Shown here piece after piece: positions 1 through 8,135 of a DNA stretch of 38,905 bases. The stretch covers positions 12,990 through 51,894 of the forward strand of contig NZ_AYVY01000025.1 of NCBI RefSeq assembly GCF_000503055.1, in the 5' to 3' direction. Both the position numbers and the translations under genes were made by a program. This DNA comes from Mesorhizobium sp. LSHC420B00. Its GTDB lineage: Bacteria > Pseudomonadota > Alphaproteobacteria > Rhizobiales > Rhizobiaceae. The notes under the pieces were generated by a model. It was not told where the DNA came from. It searched no databases and saw nothing but the letters and a program-made list of their open reading frames with translations. Numbering within the stretch: position 1 is the stretch's first letter; the number at the start of each line of letters is the position of its first letter.

Positions 1-9
1 ACTTTCAAA

Positions 10-861
10 GTGCTTCCAATGAACAGCGAACTCAAAACGGCGGGCGTCTCGCAGAGACGCCCACGCTTCCTGATCAAGGTCCAGACATATTTGAGACCCA
101 GGGCTAACCTGCCTGCTAGCGAGCGGATGACGATTTCCGTCGTCGGCGTACTGGGCTTTTTTCTGCTGTGGTTGCTTGTCACCGAGGCCGGTTGGATTCA
201 ACCCTTCTTCCTTCCCAGCCCCATCGCAGTCGCCAGTCGTCTGGCCAACATGGTCGTAAGCGGTGGCTATTTGGAGGATGTCTGGGCGAGCTCTTACCGT
301 GTATTCGGCGGATTTTTTGTCGCGGCGGTAGTGGCCGTGCCGATCGGCATCCTCATCGGGAATTTCCCGTTCTTCCGTTCCCTTCTCGAGCCGTTGCTCA
401 GCACCGCGCGCTATTTGCCTGCAACGGCCTTCGTGCCGCTGATGATCATCTGGCTCGGGATCAACGAATCGCAGAAAATCTCGATCGTCTTCATGGGCAC
501 GTTCTTCCCGCTCGCCCTGTTTATCGCGAGCATTTCGGAAGGTGTTTCCAGCGACCTGATGAATAGTGCCTACTCGCTTGGCGCGAGCTCACGACAGGTG
601 TTTTTCAAGGTTCTGCTGCCCGCCTGCGTTCCAGCAATCGTGGACGCGCTCCGCATTACGGCGGGCATCGCCTGGACCTATGTCATCGTCGCGGAACTCG
701 TCGGAGCGGACAAGGGGATGGGGATCGCCATCCTGCAATCCCAGCGCTTTCTTCTGACGGATCAGGTCATCGCCGGCATTGTGGCCGTCGGCATCCTGGG
801 CGTCTTGACCGACCTCGCATTCCGCTATGCGCACCGCAAGTTTTTTCCCTACATGTACTGA
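10..861 (+). CDS. ABC transporter permease, taurine/sulfonate/nitrate type (SsuC/TauC family)
   Basis: Inner-membrane permease subunit of an ABC importer. The protein (283 aa from a GTG at 10, or 280 aa from an ATG at 19) has a charged N-terminus, a first membrane segment around residues 45-62 (VVGVLGFFLLWLLV) and about five further hydrophobic segments. The cytoplasmic coupling loop typical of binding-protein-dependent permeases is visible around residues 190-205 (AYSLGASSRQVFFKVLLPA). Length and layout fit the SsuC/TauC/NrtB family, whose substrates include sulfonates, nitrate, pyrimidine precursors and amino-acid derivatives, so the family does not define the cargo. The ATPase gene starts 8 bases after its stop. 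The binding-protein gene is probably just upstream, outside the window. The neighbouring catabolic genes suggest an amino-acid-like or guanidino substrate (inference). Confidence 0.9.
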   Translation: MLPMNSELKTAGVSQRRPRFLIKVQTYLRPRANLPASERMTISVVGVLGFFLLWLLVTEAGWIQPFFLPSPIAVASRLANMVVSGGYLEDVWASSYRVFGGFFVAAVVAVPIGILIGNFPFFRSLLEPLLSTARYLPATAFVPLMIIWLGINESQKISIVFMGTFFPLALFIASISEGVSSDLMNSAYSLGASSRQVFFKVLLPACVPAIVDALRITAGIAWTYVIVAELVGADKGMGIAILQSQRFLLTDQVIAGIVAVGILGVLTDLAFRYAHRKFFPYMY

Positions 862-869
862 GGACCACC

Positions 870-1625
870 ATGACACGCGTTCTTGTCGACAACGTCAGCG
901 TGGAATTCGCCCGGCATCGGGAAGCTCCGCAGATAGCGCTGACGAATACCAATCTGGAAATCGAGCAAGGTGAGTTCGTCTGCCTTCTCGGGCCGTCCGG
1001 TTGCGGAAAATCCACTTTGCTCAATGTTGTGGGGGGGCTGGTGGAAGCTTCGACCGGGTTAATCAAGGTCGACGGACGTTCCGTTTCCCAACCGGGCCCT
1101 GATCGCGGAATGGTCTTCCAGAACTATTCGCTCTATCCATGGCATACCGTGCGGCAGAACATCGAGTTCGGCCCGAAATTGAACCGCTGGCCGAAGGTCA
1201 AGGTCTCCGAAATCGCCAATGAACTCATTGAGATCGTGGGCCTGAAGGAATACGCCGACCAGTTTCCGAAAGTCCTGTCGGGCGGCATGAAGCAACGGGT
1301 GGCGATCGCCCGCGCCCTAGCGATGGAGCCTAGCGTTCTGTTGATGGATGAGCCTTTCGGCGCGCTCGACGCGCAGACGCGCTCTCGGATGCAGGAACTG
1401 CTGCTCGACATCTGGTCTCGCAAGCGGACCACCGTGATCTTCGTGACCCATGACATCGAGGAAGCCGTCTATCTCGCGGATCGCGTCCTGGTCATGAGCG
1501 CACGCCCCGGCAGGATCATCGAAGACTTCAGGATCGAACTGCCGAGGCCGCGCGTCGCCGACGTCGTGGCGAGCGAGGAATTCACCCGCTACCGCAAACA
1601 CATGCTCCACCTGTTGAGGCATTGA
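870..1625 (+). CDS. ABC transporter ATP-binding protein (SsuB/TauB family)
   Basis: ATPase subunit that powers the adjacent permease. The 251-aa protein has a Walker A loop GPSGCGKST around residue 42, the ABC signature LSGGMKQRVAIARAL around residue 136, Walker B VLLMDEPFGALD and the switch histidine in FVTHDIEEAVYLADR. Its length and the SGGMKQR form of the signature are usual for the nitrate/sulfonate/taurine group. A TGAGGA ribosome-binding site lies just before the ATG. The downstream ureohydrolase starts about 60 bases after the stop, so the transporter and enzyme genes probably form one transcript. Confidence 0.93.
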   Translation: MTRVLVDNVSVEFARHREAPQIALTNTNLEIEQGEFVCLLGPSGCGKSTLLNVVGGLVEASTGLIKVDGRSVSQPGPDRGMVFQNYSLYPWHTVRQNIEFGPKLNRWPKVKVSEIANELIEIVGLKEYADQFPKVLSGGMKQRVAIARALAMEPSVLLMDEPFGALDAQTRSRMQELLLDIWSRKRTTVIFVTHDIEEAVYLADRVLVMSARPGRIIEDFRIELPRPRVADVVASEEFTRYRKHMLHLLRH

Positions 1626-1684
1626 AGCGGCCTGTTGGGAATCTACAGCCGCTACACCGTAATAGCCGACAAGAAAGGAATGAA

Positions 1685-2647
1685 ATGTCGAACGAATTCG
1701 ATCCCGTTGATTCATCCGTAACCCCGCGATACGCCGAGATCGCAACGTTCATGCGCGCTGCCCGGTCCGAGATTTCGCCCTCCGTCGACATCGCTCTGGT
1801 CGGCGTCCCCCTGGATCTGGGCGCGACGTACCGATCCGGTGCACGACAGGGACCGGCGGGGGTTCGCGAGGCCTCTCGCTTGATCCGCCAGGTCAATCCG
1901 ACCACTGCAGTCGCTCCATACCGCATCGCGAATATCGCCGATATCGGCGACGCGCCAACCCACCCACTCAGCGTCGAGAAAAGCGTCGAGCGTATCGAAC
2001 AGTTCTTCCAGCGTGTCCACGCAGCTGGTGCCGTTCCGATTTCTGTGGGCGGGGACCACACGGTCCCGCTTCCAATTCTCAGGGCGATCGCGAAGGACGG
2101 TCCGGTCGGCCTGATCCAGATCGACTCGCATTCCGATACCTTCGACGAGTTCATGGGCACGAAGTACAACCACGCCACCTTCGTCCGTCGTGCGGTGGAA
2201 GAAGGCCTTCTCGATCCCAAGCGGATCGTCCAGATCGGTCTGCGAGGCACCCGCTACGGCGACGACGACATTGTCTATGGTGGTCAGGTCGGCATCCGAA
2301 TGATCACGATGGACGAGTACGAGACGATGGGCCGCGCAGCGGTCATCGAGGAGATCAAACGCGTAATCGGCGCCGGCCGGACTTACTTTTCGATCGACAT
2401 CGACGGTCTTGACCCGAAGGACGCACCCGGCACGGGTGTCCCGGAGCCAGGCGGCATCATGATGCGGGACGCCCAAATGATCCTGCGGTCGCTCAATGGC
2501 ATCGATTTGATCGGCGGTGACATTTGCGAAGTCGTGCCGTCGCTCGATCCGACCGGGATCACCTGCATCAACGCCGCGAACCTGATGTTCGAGCTCACGT
2601 GCCTGGCGGCGGTAGCCCACCAGAACCGCACGACGAAACAGGCTTGA
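1685..2647 (+). CDS. Ureohydrolase of the agmatinase / guanidino-acid hydrolase family
   Basis: Manganese-dependent hydrolase predicted to cleave a guanidino group to urea plus an amine (agmatinase, guanidinobutyrase, guanidinopropionase or related). From the ATG at 1685, which follows AGAAAGGAA, the protein is 320 aa, normal for the family. All six metal ligands are visible: H125 in GGDHT, D147/H149/D151 in DSHSD, and D238/D240 in SIDIDGLDP. The second motif is usually DAHxD; the Ala-to-Ser change is mild but uncommon. The frame is open upstream to 1622, but that extension overlaps the ATPase end and has no good ribosome site. Which guanidino compound is cut cannot be read from the sequence. 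The nearby aminotransferase and AruI-like decarboxylase fit 4-guanidinobutyrate or a similar acid (inference). Confidence 0.9.
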   Translation: MSNEFDPVDSSVTPRYAEIATFMRAARSEISPSVDIALVGVPLDLGATYRSGARQGPAGVREASRLIRQVNPTTAVAPYRIANIADIGDAPTHPLSVEKSVERIEQFFQRVHAAGAVPISVGGDHTVPLPILRAIAKDGPVGLIQIDSHSDTFDEFMGTKYNHATFVRRAVEEGLLDPKRIVQIGLRGTRYGDDDIVYGGQVGIRMITMDEYETMGRAAVIEEIKRVIGAGRTYFSIDIDGLDPKDAPGTGVPEPGGIMMRDAQMILRSLNGIDLIGGDICEVVPSLDPTGITCINAANLMFELTCLAAVAHQNRTTKQA

Positions 2648-2682
2648 TCGGCCCGAACAGAAGAAACGTAAGGGAGGACATC

Positions 2683-3057
2683 ATGTCAGGCCAAGCCGCG
2701 TTGCGCGAACTCGCAACCAAGTACTTCGACGCGCTGTATTTCGGGAAGGCGGATCTCTTCGCTGAGGTGTTTCATCCCGCGGCGATGCTCTACTGCTTCA
2801 CTGAAGCGGAGCCCGTAATCATGGGCGTCGACAAGTACCTCGAGATCGTGCGGGGCCGTGTTTCACCGGCTTCCCGCAACGATCCGAGGAGAGATGAGGT
2901 CGTTGAGATCGAGATCGCCAGTCCCACGACAGCCCATCTTCGGGTCAAGGAGATTTTCATTCCGAAGAACTTCGTGGACGAACTGACCTGCGTCAAAACC
3001 ACCGACGGATGGAAGATCGTCTCGAAGGTTTGGCACTTCACTTTGGATGCGCGGTGA
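2683..3057 (+). CDS. NTF2-like / putative lumazine-binding family protein
   Basis: Small 124-aa protein with the alternating helix/strand pattern of the NTF2-like (SnoaL, Lumazine_bd_2) fold: an N-terminal amphipathic helix (LRELATKYFDALYFGKADLF), the FHPAAMLYCF segment that lines the pocket, and a C-terminal strand ending DGWKIVSKVWHFTL. Such proteins are often accessory enzymes or binding proteins in catabolic operons, and no specific reaction can be assigned. The start at 2683 follows GTAAGGGAGGACATC, a strong ribosome site. The same frame is open back to 2524, inside the ureohydrolase gene, but that part does not resemble the family. It lies between the ureohydrolase and aminotransferase genes and is probably co-transcribed. 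Confidence 0.85.
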   Translation: MSGQAALRELATKYFDALYFGKADLFAEVFHPAAMLYCFTEAEPVIMGVDKYLEIVRGRVSPASRNDPRRDEVVEIEIASPTTAHLRVKEIFIPKNFVDELTCVKTTDGWKIVSKVWHFTLDAR

Positions 3058-3078
3058 CTGCGAGAATGGAAGAGTAAA

Positions 3079-4368
3079 ATGATATCCGTGGACGACAAGG
3101 AACTTCATACAAGTGCCGAAATTTTCGACGCCTTCATCGAGCGATCCTGGCGGTCAAATGCTGAGCGGCAGAAGGCGAAGGGCGCCGAGTTCGTCATCGG
3201 CAAACGCGAAGGCGTTTACATGTGGGACATCGAGGGCAAGCGGCGTCTGATCGACTGCGGCACCGGCGGCGGCGTGCACGCGTTGGGGCATCGCCATCCG
3301 GAGATCCTGGCCGCGCTGCGGCAGGCACTCGACGACGGCCGGGACACCGGGCTTTGGTCTGTACCCAATGCCAAATATCTGGAACTCCAGGACAAGCTTG
3401 CAGCGCTCGCGCCCAAGGCCCATCTGAATCGGAGCGTGATTACTCTTTGCTCCACTCTTTCGGTCGATCTGGCCACAATGTTCGCGTTCCGCGTGACCAA
3501 GCGCCAGAAGATGCTTGCCTACAGACATGGATATCACGGCCATACAGGATTCGCGGCTATCGTCACCGGCTCGCCCGAAGAAGGGATCATTGACCACTAT
3601 AATCTTCCCTCGCACTCGAACTTCCTCGAGCGGTTCGGCGATATCGAGGAACTCGACCGGCTTCTTACCTCCGAGATCGCGGCCTTCATCATCGAGCCGA
3701 TGGACTACGAGACCTTCGAGGCGGCTTCCAACGACTTCTTCACCCAGGCGTCCCGCCTTTGTAAAGAGCGCGGAGTGTTGTTCATCGTGGACGAAACACG
3801 CGCAGGTTTGGGTCGATCGGGGACACTGTGGGCTTCGGAGCAGTATGACATCGATCCGGACATGATGATCACCGGGAAGGGCTTGTCGGGCGGCCTGTAC
3901 CCAGCGAGTGCCGTATTGATGCGGGCGGAGATCTACGAGCAGTGCATGAATCAGCATCGGTTCGCCTATATCTCCAGCCTCGGCGGCAACGAGATCAGCT
4001 GTGTTGTCGCGGCGAAGGTGCTTGACGTCGCCTCAAGTCCAGCTTTGTTGGAGAACGTCCGCAAAGTTGGAGCGTACCTCCACAACGCCTTCCAAGCGCT
4101 CTGCTCGAAACATTCTGATGTCCTCAGGAGCGTTACATCCTTCGGGCTCGCCGTCTCGGTTCAAGTTGCCAACCGGGATGTGGGGCGTGAACTCTACAGG
4201 GAGATTCTCGCCGATGGCGTTTTATGCCACAGCGTCGCGGAAATCGACCCACCCGGTCTGAAGTTCTTTCCGCCGCTGGTGCTTACCGAACTCGAGGCCG
4301 ATAACATCGTTAATGCTCTCGACCGCGCTGCCTCGTTGCTGCGCAAATCTATGAAACCTGCCGCGTAA
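3079..4368 (+). CDS. Class III (PLP-dependent) aminotransferase, divergent
   Basis: Fold-type I PLP enzyme of 429 aa, in the group with omega-amino-acid transaminases and glutamate-1-semialdehyde aminomutase. The PLP Asp lies in FIVDETRAGLGRSG and the Schiff-base Lys is K267 in TGKGLSGG. The aromatic/His pair YHGHT is also present. The segment that normally reads SGxEAN and holds the PLP phosphate is instead CSTLSVD (residues 124-130), and the usual EP(I/V)QG segment reads EPMDYE. The protein is therefore a clear but divergent family member, probably with unusual substrate geometry. A good GGAAGAG ribosome site precedes the ATG, 21 bases after the NTF2-like gene. A role in transaminating the amine released by the ureohydrolase, or an amino acid feeding the downstream decarboxylase, is inferred. 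Confidence 0.88.
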   Translation: MISVDDKELHTSAEIFDAFIERSWRSNAERQKAKGAEFVIGKREGVYMWDIEGKRRLIDCGTGGGVHALGHRHPEILAALRQALDDGRDTGLWSVPNAKYLELQDKLAALAPKAHLNRSVITLCSTLSVDLATMFAFRVTKRQKMLAYRHGYHGHTGFAAIVTGSPEEGIIDHYNLPSHSNFLERFGDIEELDRLLTSEIAAFIIEPMDYETFEAASNDFFTQASRLCKERGVLFIVDETRAGLGRSGTLWASEQYDIDPDMMITGKGLSGGLYPASAVLMRAEIYEQCMNQHRFAYISSLGGNEISCVVAAKVLDVASSPALLENVRKVGAYLHNAFQALCSKHSDVLRSVTSFGLAVSVQVANRDVGRELYREILADGVLCHSVAEIDPPGLKFFPPLVLTELEADNIVNALDRAASLLRKSMKPAA

Positions 4369-4381
4369 TCCGCCGGGCTCC

Positions 4382-4396
4382 CCGGCCAAAAGCCGG
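4382..4396 (+). terminator. Possible weak hairpin after the aminotransferase gene
   Basis: CCGGC and GCCGG arms around a CAAAA loop lie 14 bases after the aminotransferase stop. A T-rich stretch (TATTCTTTTTT) begins about 20 bases further on rather than directly after the stem. It could end or attenuate the first part of the operon before the GntR gene, but the stem is only 5 bp. Confidence 0.25.
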
Positions 4397-4460
4397 TACC
4401 GTTGCTCGGTTTCGTATTCTTTTTTCGCAAGTTCCGCTAAGTTGCCTGTGCTGATGCTGG

Positions 4461-4472
4461 ACCGAATTCGGT
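4461..4472. promoter_or_regulatory. Perfect 12-bp palindrome upstream of the GntR regulator
   Basis: ACCGAATTCGGT is a perfect palindrome whose right end is 30 bases before the regulator's ATG. The position suits an autoregulatory operator. It does not match the common FadR-type TNGTNNNACNA consensus, so assigning it to this GntR protein is inference. Confidence 0.35.
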
Positions 4473-4502
4473 AGGCTGCACCAACATGAAGAAAGGCCCG
4501 CC

Positions 4503-5177
4503 ATGGGTGTCGTGAAACAAGATGAAACCAACGGCTCGGTGATCCAGCGTAATTCGGTTGCTGATCAGGTGTACTTCGACCTCCGCGCCAAACTTCTTTC
4601 AGGACAGATCGCCCAGGGGGAGCGCATTGTCGAAGCGAGCATCGCCAAATCTCTCGGCATCAGCCGCGCGCCAATCCGCGAAGCCGTCAACCGCTTGACC
4701 GAAGCCGGGCTTCTTGAGAGCCGCACCCATTACGGGACCTCGGTTATCCAGATGAGTGCAGAGAAAATTCGCGAATTGTATGTCGTGAGGAATGCCATCG
4801 AGGCGTTAGCGATCAGGGCGGTGGCCGAGCGCCATACTTCCGAAGACGTCAAGAAGCTGCGCAAGCTCATCAAAACGATGTCGAGTTTTGCGAAGAATGG
4901 CGATTTGCCTGGCTTAGTCGACGCAGAACTCGAATTCCACGAAGCTCTCTGGCGGATGGCCAAGAACCCGTACATCGAAAAGGTCGCCGGACTTCTGTTC
5001 GACCATCTTCGCCTCGCGCTTACGATCGACAATGCCGGTTACAAGAACCTCATGGACGTGGCACAGGAGCATGAGCCTCTCGTGCAGGCGATAGAAAGCG
5101 GCGATCCAGACAAGGCGGCCGCGGCGCTCGCTGAGCACATAATGACTTCACTGGACGCCTTTGCTTCCACGAAATAG
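4503..5177 (+). CDS. GntR-family transcriptional regulator, FadR subfamily (FCD domain)
   Basis: DNA-binding regulator of 224 aa. Residues ~15-80 form the winged helix-turn-helix (VADQVYFDLRAKLLSGQI, then AKSLGISRAPIREAVNRL, the classic GntR recognition helix). Residues ~88-218 form the all-helical FCD ligand domain, with conserved acidic and His positions in EFHEALWRMAKNPYIE, QEHEPLVQAIE and AEHI that usually bind a metal and an acidic ligand. FCD regulators commonly sense carboxylic-acid substrates or intermediates of the pathway they sit in. It lies inside the module, 134 bases after the aminotransferase and 113 bases before the M20 hydrolase, so it probably controls both halves. Confidence 0.93.
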   Translation: MGVVKQDETNGSVIQRNSVADQVYFDLRAKLLSGQIAQGERIVEASIAKSLGISRAPIREAVNRLTEAGLLESRTHYGTSVIQMSAEKIRELYVVRNAIEALAIRAVAERHTSEDVKKLRKLIKTMSSFAKNGDLPGLVDAELEFHEALWRMAKNPYIEKVAGLLFDHLRLALTIDNAGYKNLMDVAQEHEPLVQAIESGDPDKAAAALAEHIMTSLDAFASTK

Positions 5178-5257
5178 TCCACGCGGCCGGACGGCAGCAT
5201 CACGAGCTCAGCACGAATTTTCTCCTTAATCCGACATGAGGCCGTTCCTAAGGTCGA

Positions 5258-5271
5258 TAATGTCGACAGTA
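5258..5271. promoter_or_regulatory. Imperfect palindrome upstream of the M20 hydrolase gene
   Basis: The sequence TAATGTCGACAGTA contains the 8-bp palindrome TGTCGACA with partly symmetric flanks, about 20 bases before the M20 start. It could be an operator, but 8-bp palindromes also occur by chance. Confidence 0.2.
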
Positions 5272-5290
5272 GACAGAAGAGTACTTCATC

Positions 5291-6487
5291 ATGCTCAGAA
5301 ATTCACTTGGTGCGGCCATTGACGAAGCGATCGACGCTGCTGCGCTTATCGCGGCTTGCCAAGGGGTGGTACGGATCGAGAGCCTCACCGGCCAGGAGGC
5401 GAATGTCGCGAAGTTCGTCGCCGAAAAGATGATCGAGCTTTCCTTTGACGACGTGAAAATCGATGCGAACGGAAATGTTATCGGGACGGTTTTCGGTGAC
5501 GGGACCGGGCCATCCGTGATGATCAACGGCCACATCGATCACGTCCCCATTGGCGCTATGCAGAATCCGTTCTCCGGCGAACTCGTGGAAGCCTCTCGCT
5601 GGGGTGAAAGCGGTCAGGCCATTTTCGGCCGTGGATCGTGTGACATGAAGTGCAACGTCATCTCGGCGGTCTATGCGGTCGGTGCCCTGAAGCGCAGCGG
5701 CTTGAAGCCGGGCGGCGATGTGATCGTAGTCGCCGACGTTGAGGAAGAGACCGACTCTCCCAAGGGCGTGAAGTCGGTTATCGAAGGAGGAATTCGCGCA
5801 GACTATGGAATCTCCGTGGAATCGACGAGAGGGCAAGTCTATCTCGGTCACCGCGGCAAGCTGGAGTTCGAGGTCTGCTTCCATGGGCGAACCTCCCATG
5901 CGTCGGAGCCGTCGAACGGCGTCAACGCGATCTATCTTTCAACTGCGTTCATCGGTGCGTTGGAGCAATACGCGTCTACGCTGCCCGAAGACGACCTTCT
6001 TGGCCCTGCCACGATCGTCGTGACCGGCATGCACTCCTTCCCGGACAATGGAACCGCTGTCGTACCGGACCTCGTGAAGATGAGGGTCGACCGTCGCTAT
6101 ATTCGCGGCGAGGATGAAGAGAGCTGCCTGTCGCAAATGCGTCAAATCCTGAAGTCTGCATACGGAGAAACCGAGGGGGTCCAGTGGAGCGCGGAAGTCA
6201 TCAACCATTACCCGTTGATGTTCACCCCACAAACCAGCCTGGTGGCGAAGGCAGCCATAGTTGCGGCGCTCGACGTCGACGACAGCGCTCCGGCCGTCTC
6301 CGCCTGGCGCTTCGGGGTGAACGGCACGTTCATGAACGCGGCCGGCATCCCCACGATCGGCCTTGGCCCGGGTGACGAGAAATGGGCGCACACACCCGAG
6401 GAACACATCGGCACGGCAGACCTGATTAATTCCACGCGCAAGATTGCCAGGGCCGTGATGGCTCTGACCAAAGGCTGGGAGGCCTGA
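5291..6487 (+). CDS. M20-family metallohydrolase (ArgE/DapE/ACY1-like)
   Basis: Two-metal cytoplasmic amidohydrolase of 398 aa, the usual length for acetylornithine deacetylase, succinyl-diaminopimelate desuccinylase and aminoacylase relatives. Metal ligands are visible in order: GHIDHVP (His and Asp), GRGSCDMKCNV (bridging Asp), the catalytic VEEETDSP Glu pair, and the C-terminal His in EKWAHTPEEHI. A lid/dimerisation domain lies between, with HRGKLEFEVCFHGRTSHAS. The enzyme would remove an acyl or amide group from an amino acid or guanidino acid. The stop is one base before the next ATG, so it is translationally coupled to the ThDP decarboxylase gene. Substrate is unknown. Confidence 0.92.
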   Translation: MLRNSLGAAIDEAIDAAALIAACQGVVRIESLTGQEANVAKFVAEKMIELSFDDVKIDANGNVIGTVFGDGTGPSVMINGHIDHVPIGAMQNPFSGELVEASRWGESGQAIFGRGSCDMKCNVISAVYAVGALKRSGLKPGGDVIVVADVEEETDSPKGVKSVIEGGIRADYGISVESTRGQVYLGHRGKLEFEVCFHGRTSHASEPSNGVNAIYLSTAFIGALEQYASTLPEDDLLGPATIVVTGMHSFPDNGTAVVPDLVKMRVDRRYIRGEDEESCLSQMRQILKSAYGETEGVQWSAEVINHYPLMFTPQTSLVAKAAIVAALDVDDSAPAVSAWRFGVNGTFMNAAGIPTIGLGPGDEKWAHTPEEHIGTADLINSTRKIARAVMALTKGWEA

Positions 6488-6488
6488 A

Positions 6489-8135
6489 ATGGGTGCCGAA
6501 AAGCAAATCATCGAGACCACAGTGGCCGATGCCATCCTTCGTCTCATGGAATCCTATGGGATCGACACGATTTTCTCCATTCCCGGGGTTCACACCGTCG
6601 ACTTCTATAAGTCTCTTCCCGAACGGCGGATCAGGCACGTCACGCCTCGGCATGAGCAGGGTGGCGCGTTCATGGCGTACGGCTACGCCTTCGCGACCGG
6701 CCGGCCGGCAGCATGCATGCTCATAACCGGTCCCGGTGTGCTCAATGCTGCCACAGGTATTGCCGAAGCGTATTCGGACTCAATTCCGGTGTTCGTGATC
6801 GCCGCGAACAACTTGCGCGGAGAGATCGGTGTGGGCCGCGGCGCCCTACACGAGACCAAGTCGCAGTCCGCTGTCCAGGACCAGATTGCTGCTTTCACTC
6901 ATAGCTTGCTTGAGCCTTCAAACATTGAGGAGGTATTCCACCGGGCCATGTCGTCAATGGAGGTGTCGCGTCCGCGGCCGGCCTTGATCGAAGTTCCACG
7001 AGACCTTCTCAGTTCGAAGGTCTCGGTGCCGGGCGAGGAAGCACTGCAACTATATAGGCCCGGGCCTCACCCGGATGTGGTCAGCAGAGTCTCGTCGATG
7101 CTGGTGGGCGCCAAGCGCCCCATCATGATCGTCGGCGGAGGAGCTCGTAGCGCAAGCCGAGAAGCTCAGGCGCTGGCGGAGCAACTCGGCATTCCCGTGG
7201 TGACTACGAATACCGGCAAGGGAATCCTGCCGGAGACGCATCCCCTGTCCCTCGGCTCAAGCCTTCCTTTCCCACCAATGCATCACGCGATCGAGGATGC
7301 CGACGTGGTGCTGGCAGTTGGAACGGAACTCAGTGAGACGGATCTGCTCTACACCTGCAAGAGCTATCGGATAAATGGCGCGTTAATCAGGATCGACATC
7401 GATCCACGGCAGTTGACCATGAACTATCTCCCACGCGTCGCTATGCTCTCCGACGCCAAGGTTGCGCTCCAGGCGATAATCGAAGAATGCGGCAACGGCG
7501 GCGCGGATCAAAGAGAAATCGCTCAGCGACGGGTCGCAGACATTAGGGCAGCAGTGGAGAGAGACGCCGGCTGGTCCGCGGAGTCCCACAAGCACAAGCG
7601 GATTCTCTGTGCCATGGCGGCGGCGCTTGATCCAAGTGCTGTTATCTGCGCCGACTCTACCCAACTTGCATACACGGGGAATCATTTCTTCCCCTCGAAA
7701 GAGCCTGGCACATGGCTGTTCCCGAATGGGTACGGCACGCTCGGAAGCGCCCTCCCCGCCGCCATTGGAGCAAAGATTGGCTGCCCGGATCGTCAGGTGG
7801 TCGCGATCGTCGGCGACGGCAGCTTCCTCTACACTATCGAGGAACTCGCCTCGGCTGTTGAAAATGACATCAGCCTTCCGATCGTTCTCTGGAACAACCG
7901 GGCATATGGCGAAATACGAGATGCCATGATCGGGGCGGACATTCCTACGGTGGGCGTGGACCTCTACACGCCCGACTTCAAGATGATTGCGATGGGATTC
8001 GGCTGCAAAGCCATTGAGATTGAGTCGCCCGAACAACTCACTCGTGAGCTCAAGGAAGCTTTCAAACGAAACAGGCCGACTCTGCTCCAGATAGACAGCG
8101 ACGCTGCAATGTTTTCAGGCGCGGGCGACTTATGA
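6489..8135 (+). CDS. Thiamine-diphosphate 2-oxo-acid decarboxylase, similar to 2-ketoarginine decarboxylase (AruI)
   Basis: ThDP enzyme of 548 aa with the three acetolactate-synthase-like domains. The N-terminal Pyr domain carries the cofactor-activating Glu, E56, in PRHEQGGAFMA. The central domain begins near RPIMIVGGGARS, and the C-terminal PP domain has the Mg/ThDP motif GDGSFLYTIEEL followed by WNNRAYG. The stretch IPGVHTVDFY...RHVTPRHEQG resembles, from memory, the arginine-transaminase-pathway decarboxylase AruI (5-guanidino-2-oxopentanoate decarboxylase). That and the neighbouring ureohydrolase point to a guanidino 2-oxo acid, but the exact substrate is inferred. A GGGAGG ribosome site lies in the end of the M20 gene. 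The stop overlaps the next start (ATGA). Confidence 0.88.
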   Translation: MGAEKQIIETTVADAILRLMESYGIDTIFSIPGVHTVDFYKSLPERRIRHVTPRHEQGGAFMAYGYAFATGRPAACMLITGPGVLNAATGIAEAYSDSIPVFVIAANNLRGEIGVGRGALHETKSQSAVQDQIAAFTHSLLEPSNIEEVFHRAMSSMEVSRPRPALIEVPRDLLSSKVSVPGEEALQLYRPGPHPDVVSRVSSMLVGAKRPIMIVGGGARSASREAQALAEQLGIPVVTTNTGKGILPETHPLSLGSSLPFPPMHHAIEDADVVLAVGTELSETDLLYTCKSYRINGALIRIDIDPRQLTMNYLPRVAMLSDAKVALQAIIEECGNGGADQREIAQRRVADIRAAVERDAGWSAESHKHKRILCAMAAALDPSAVICADSTQLAYTGNHFFPSKEPGTWLFPNGYGTLGSALPAAIGAKIGCPDRQVVAIVGDGSFLYTIEELASAVENDISLPIVLWNNRAYGEIRDAMIGADIPTVGVDLYTPDFKMIAMGFGCKAIEIESPEQLTRELKEAFKRNRPTLLQIDSDAAMFSGAGDL

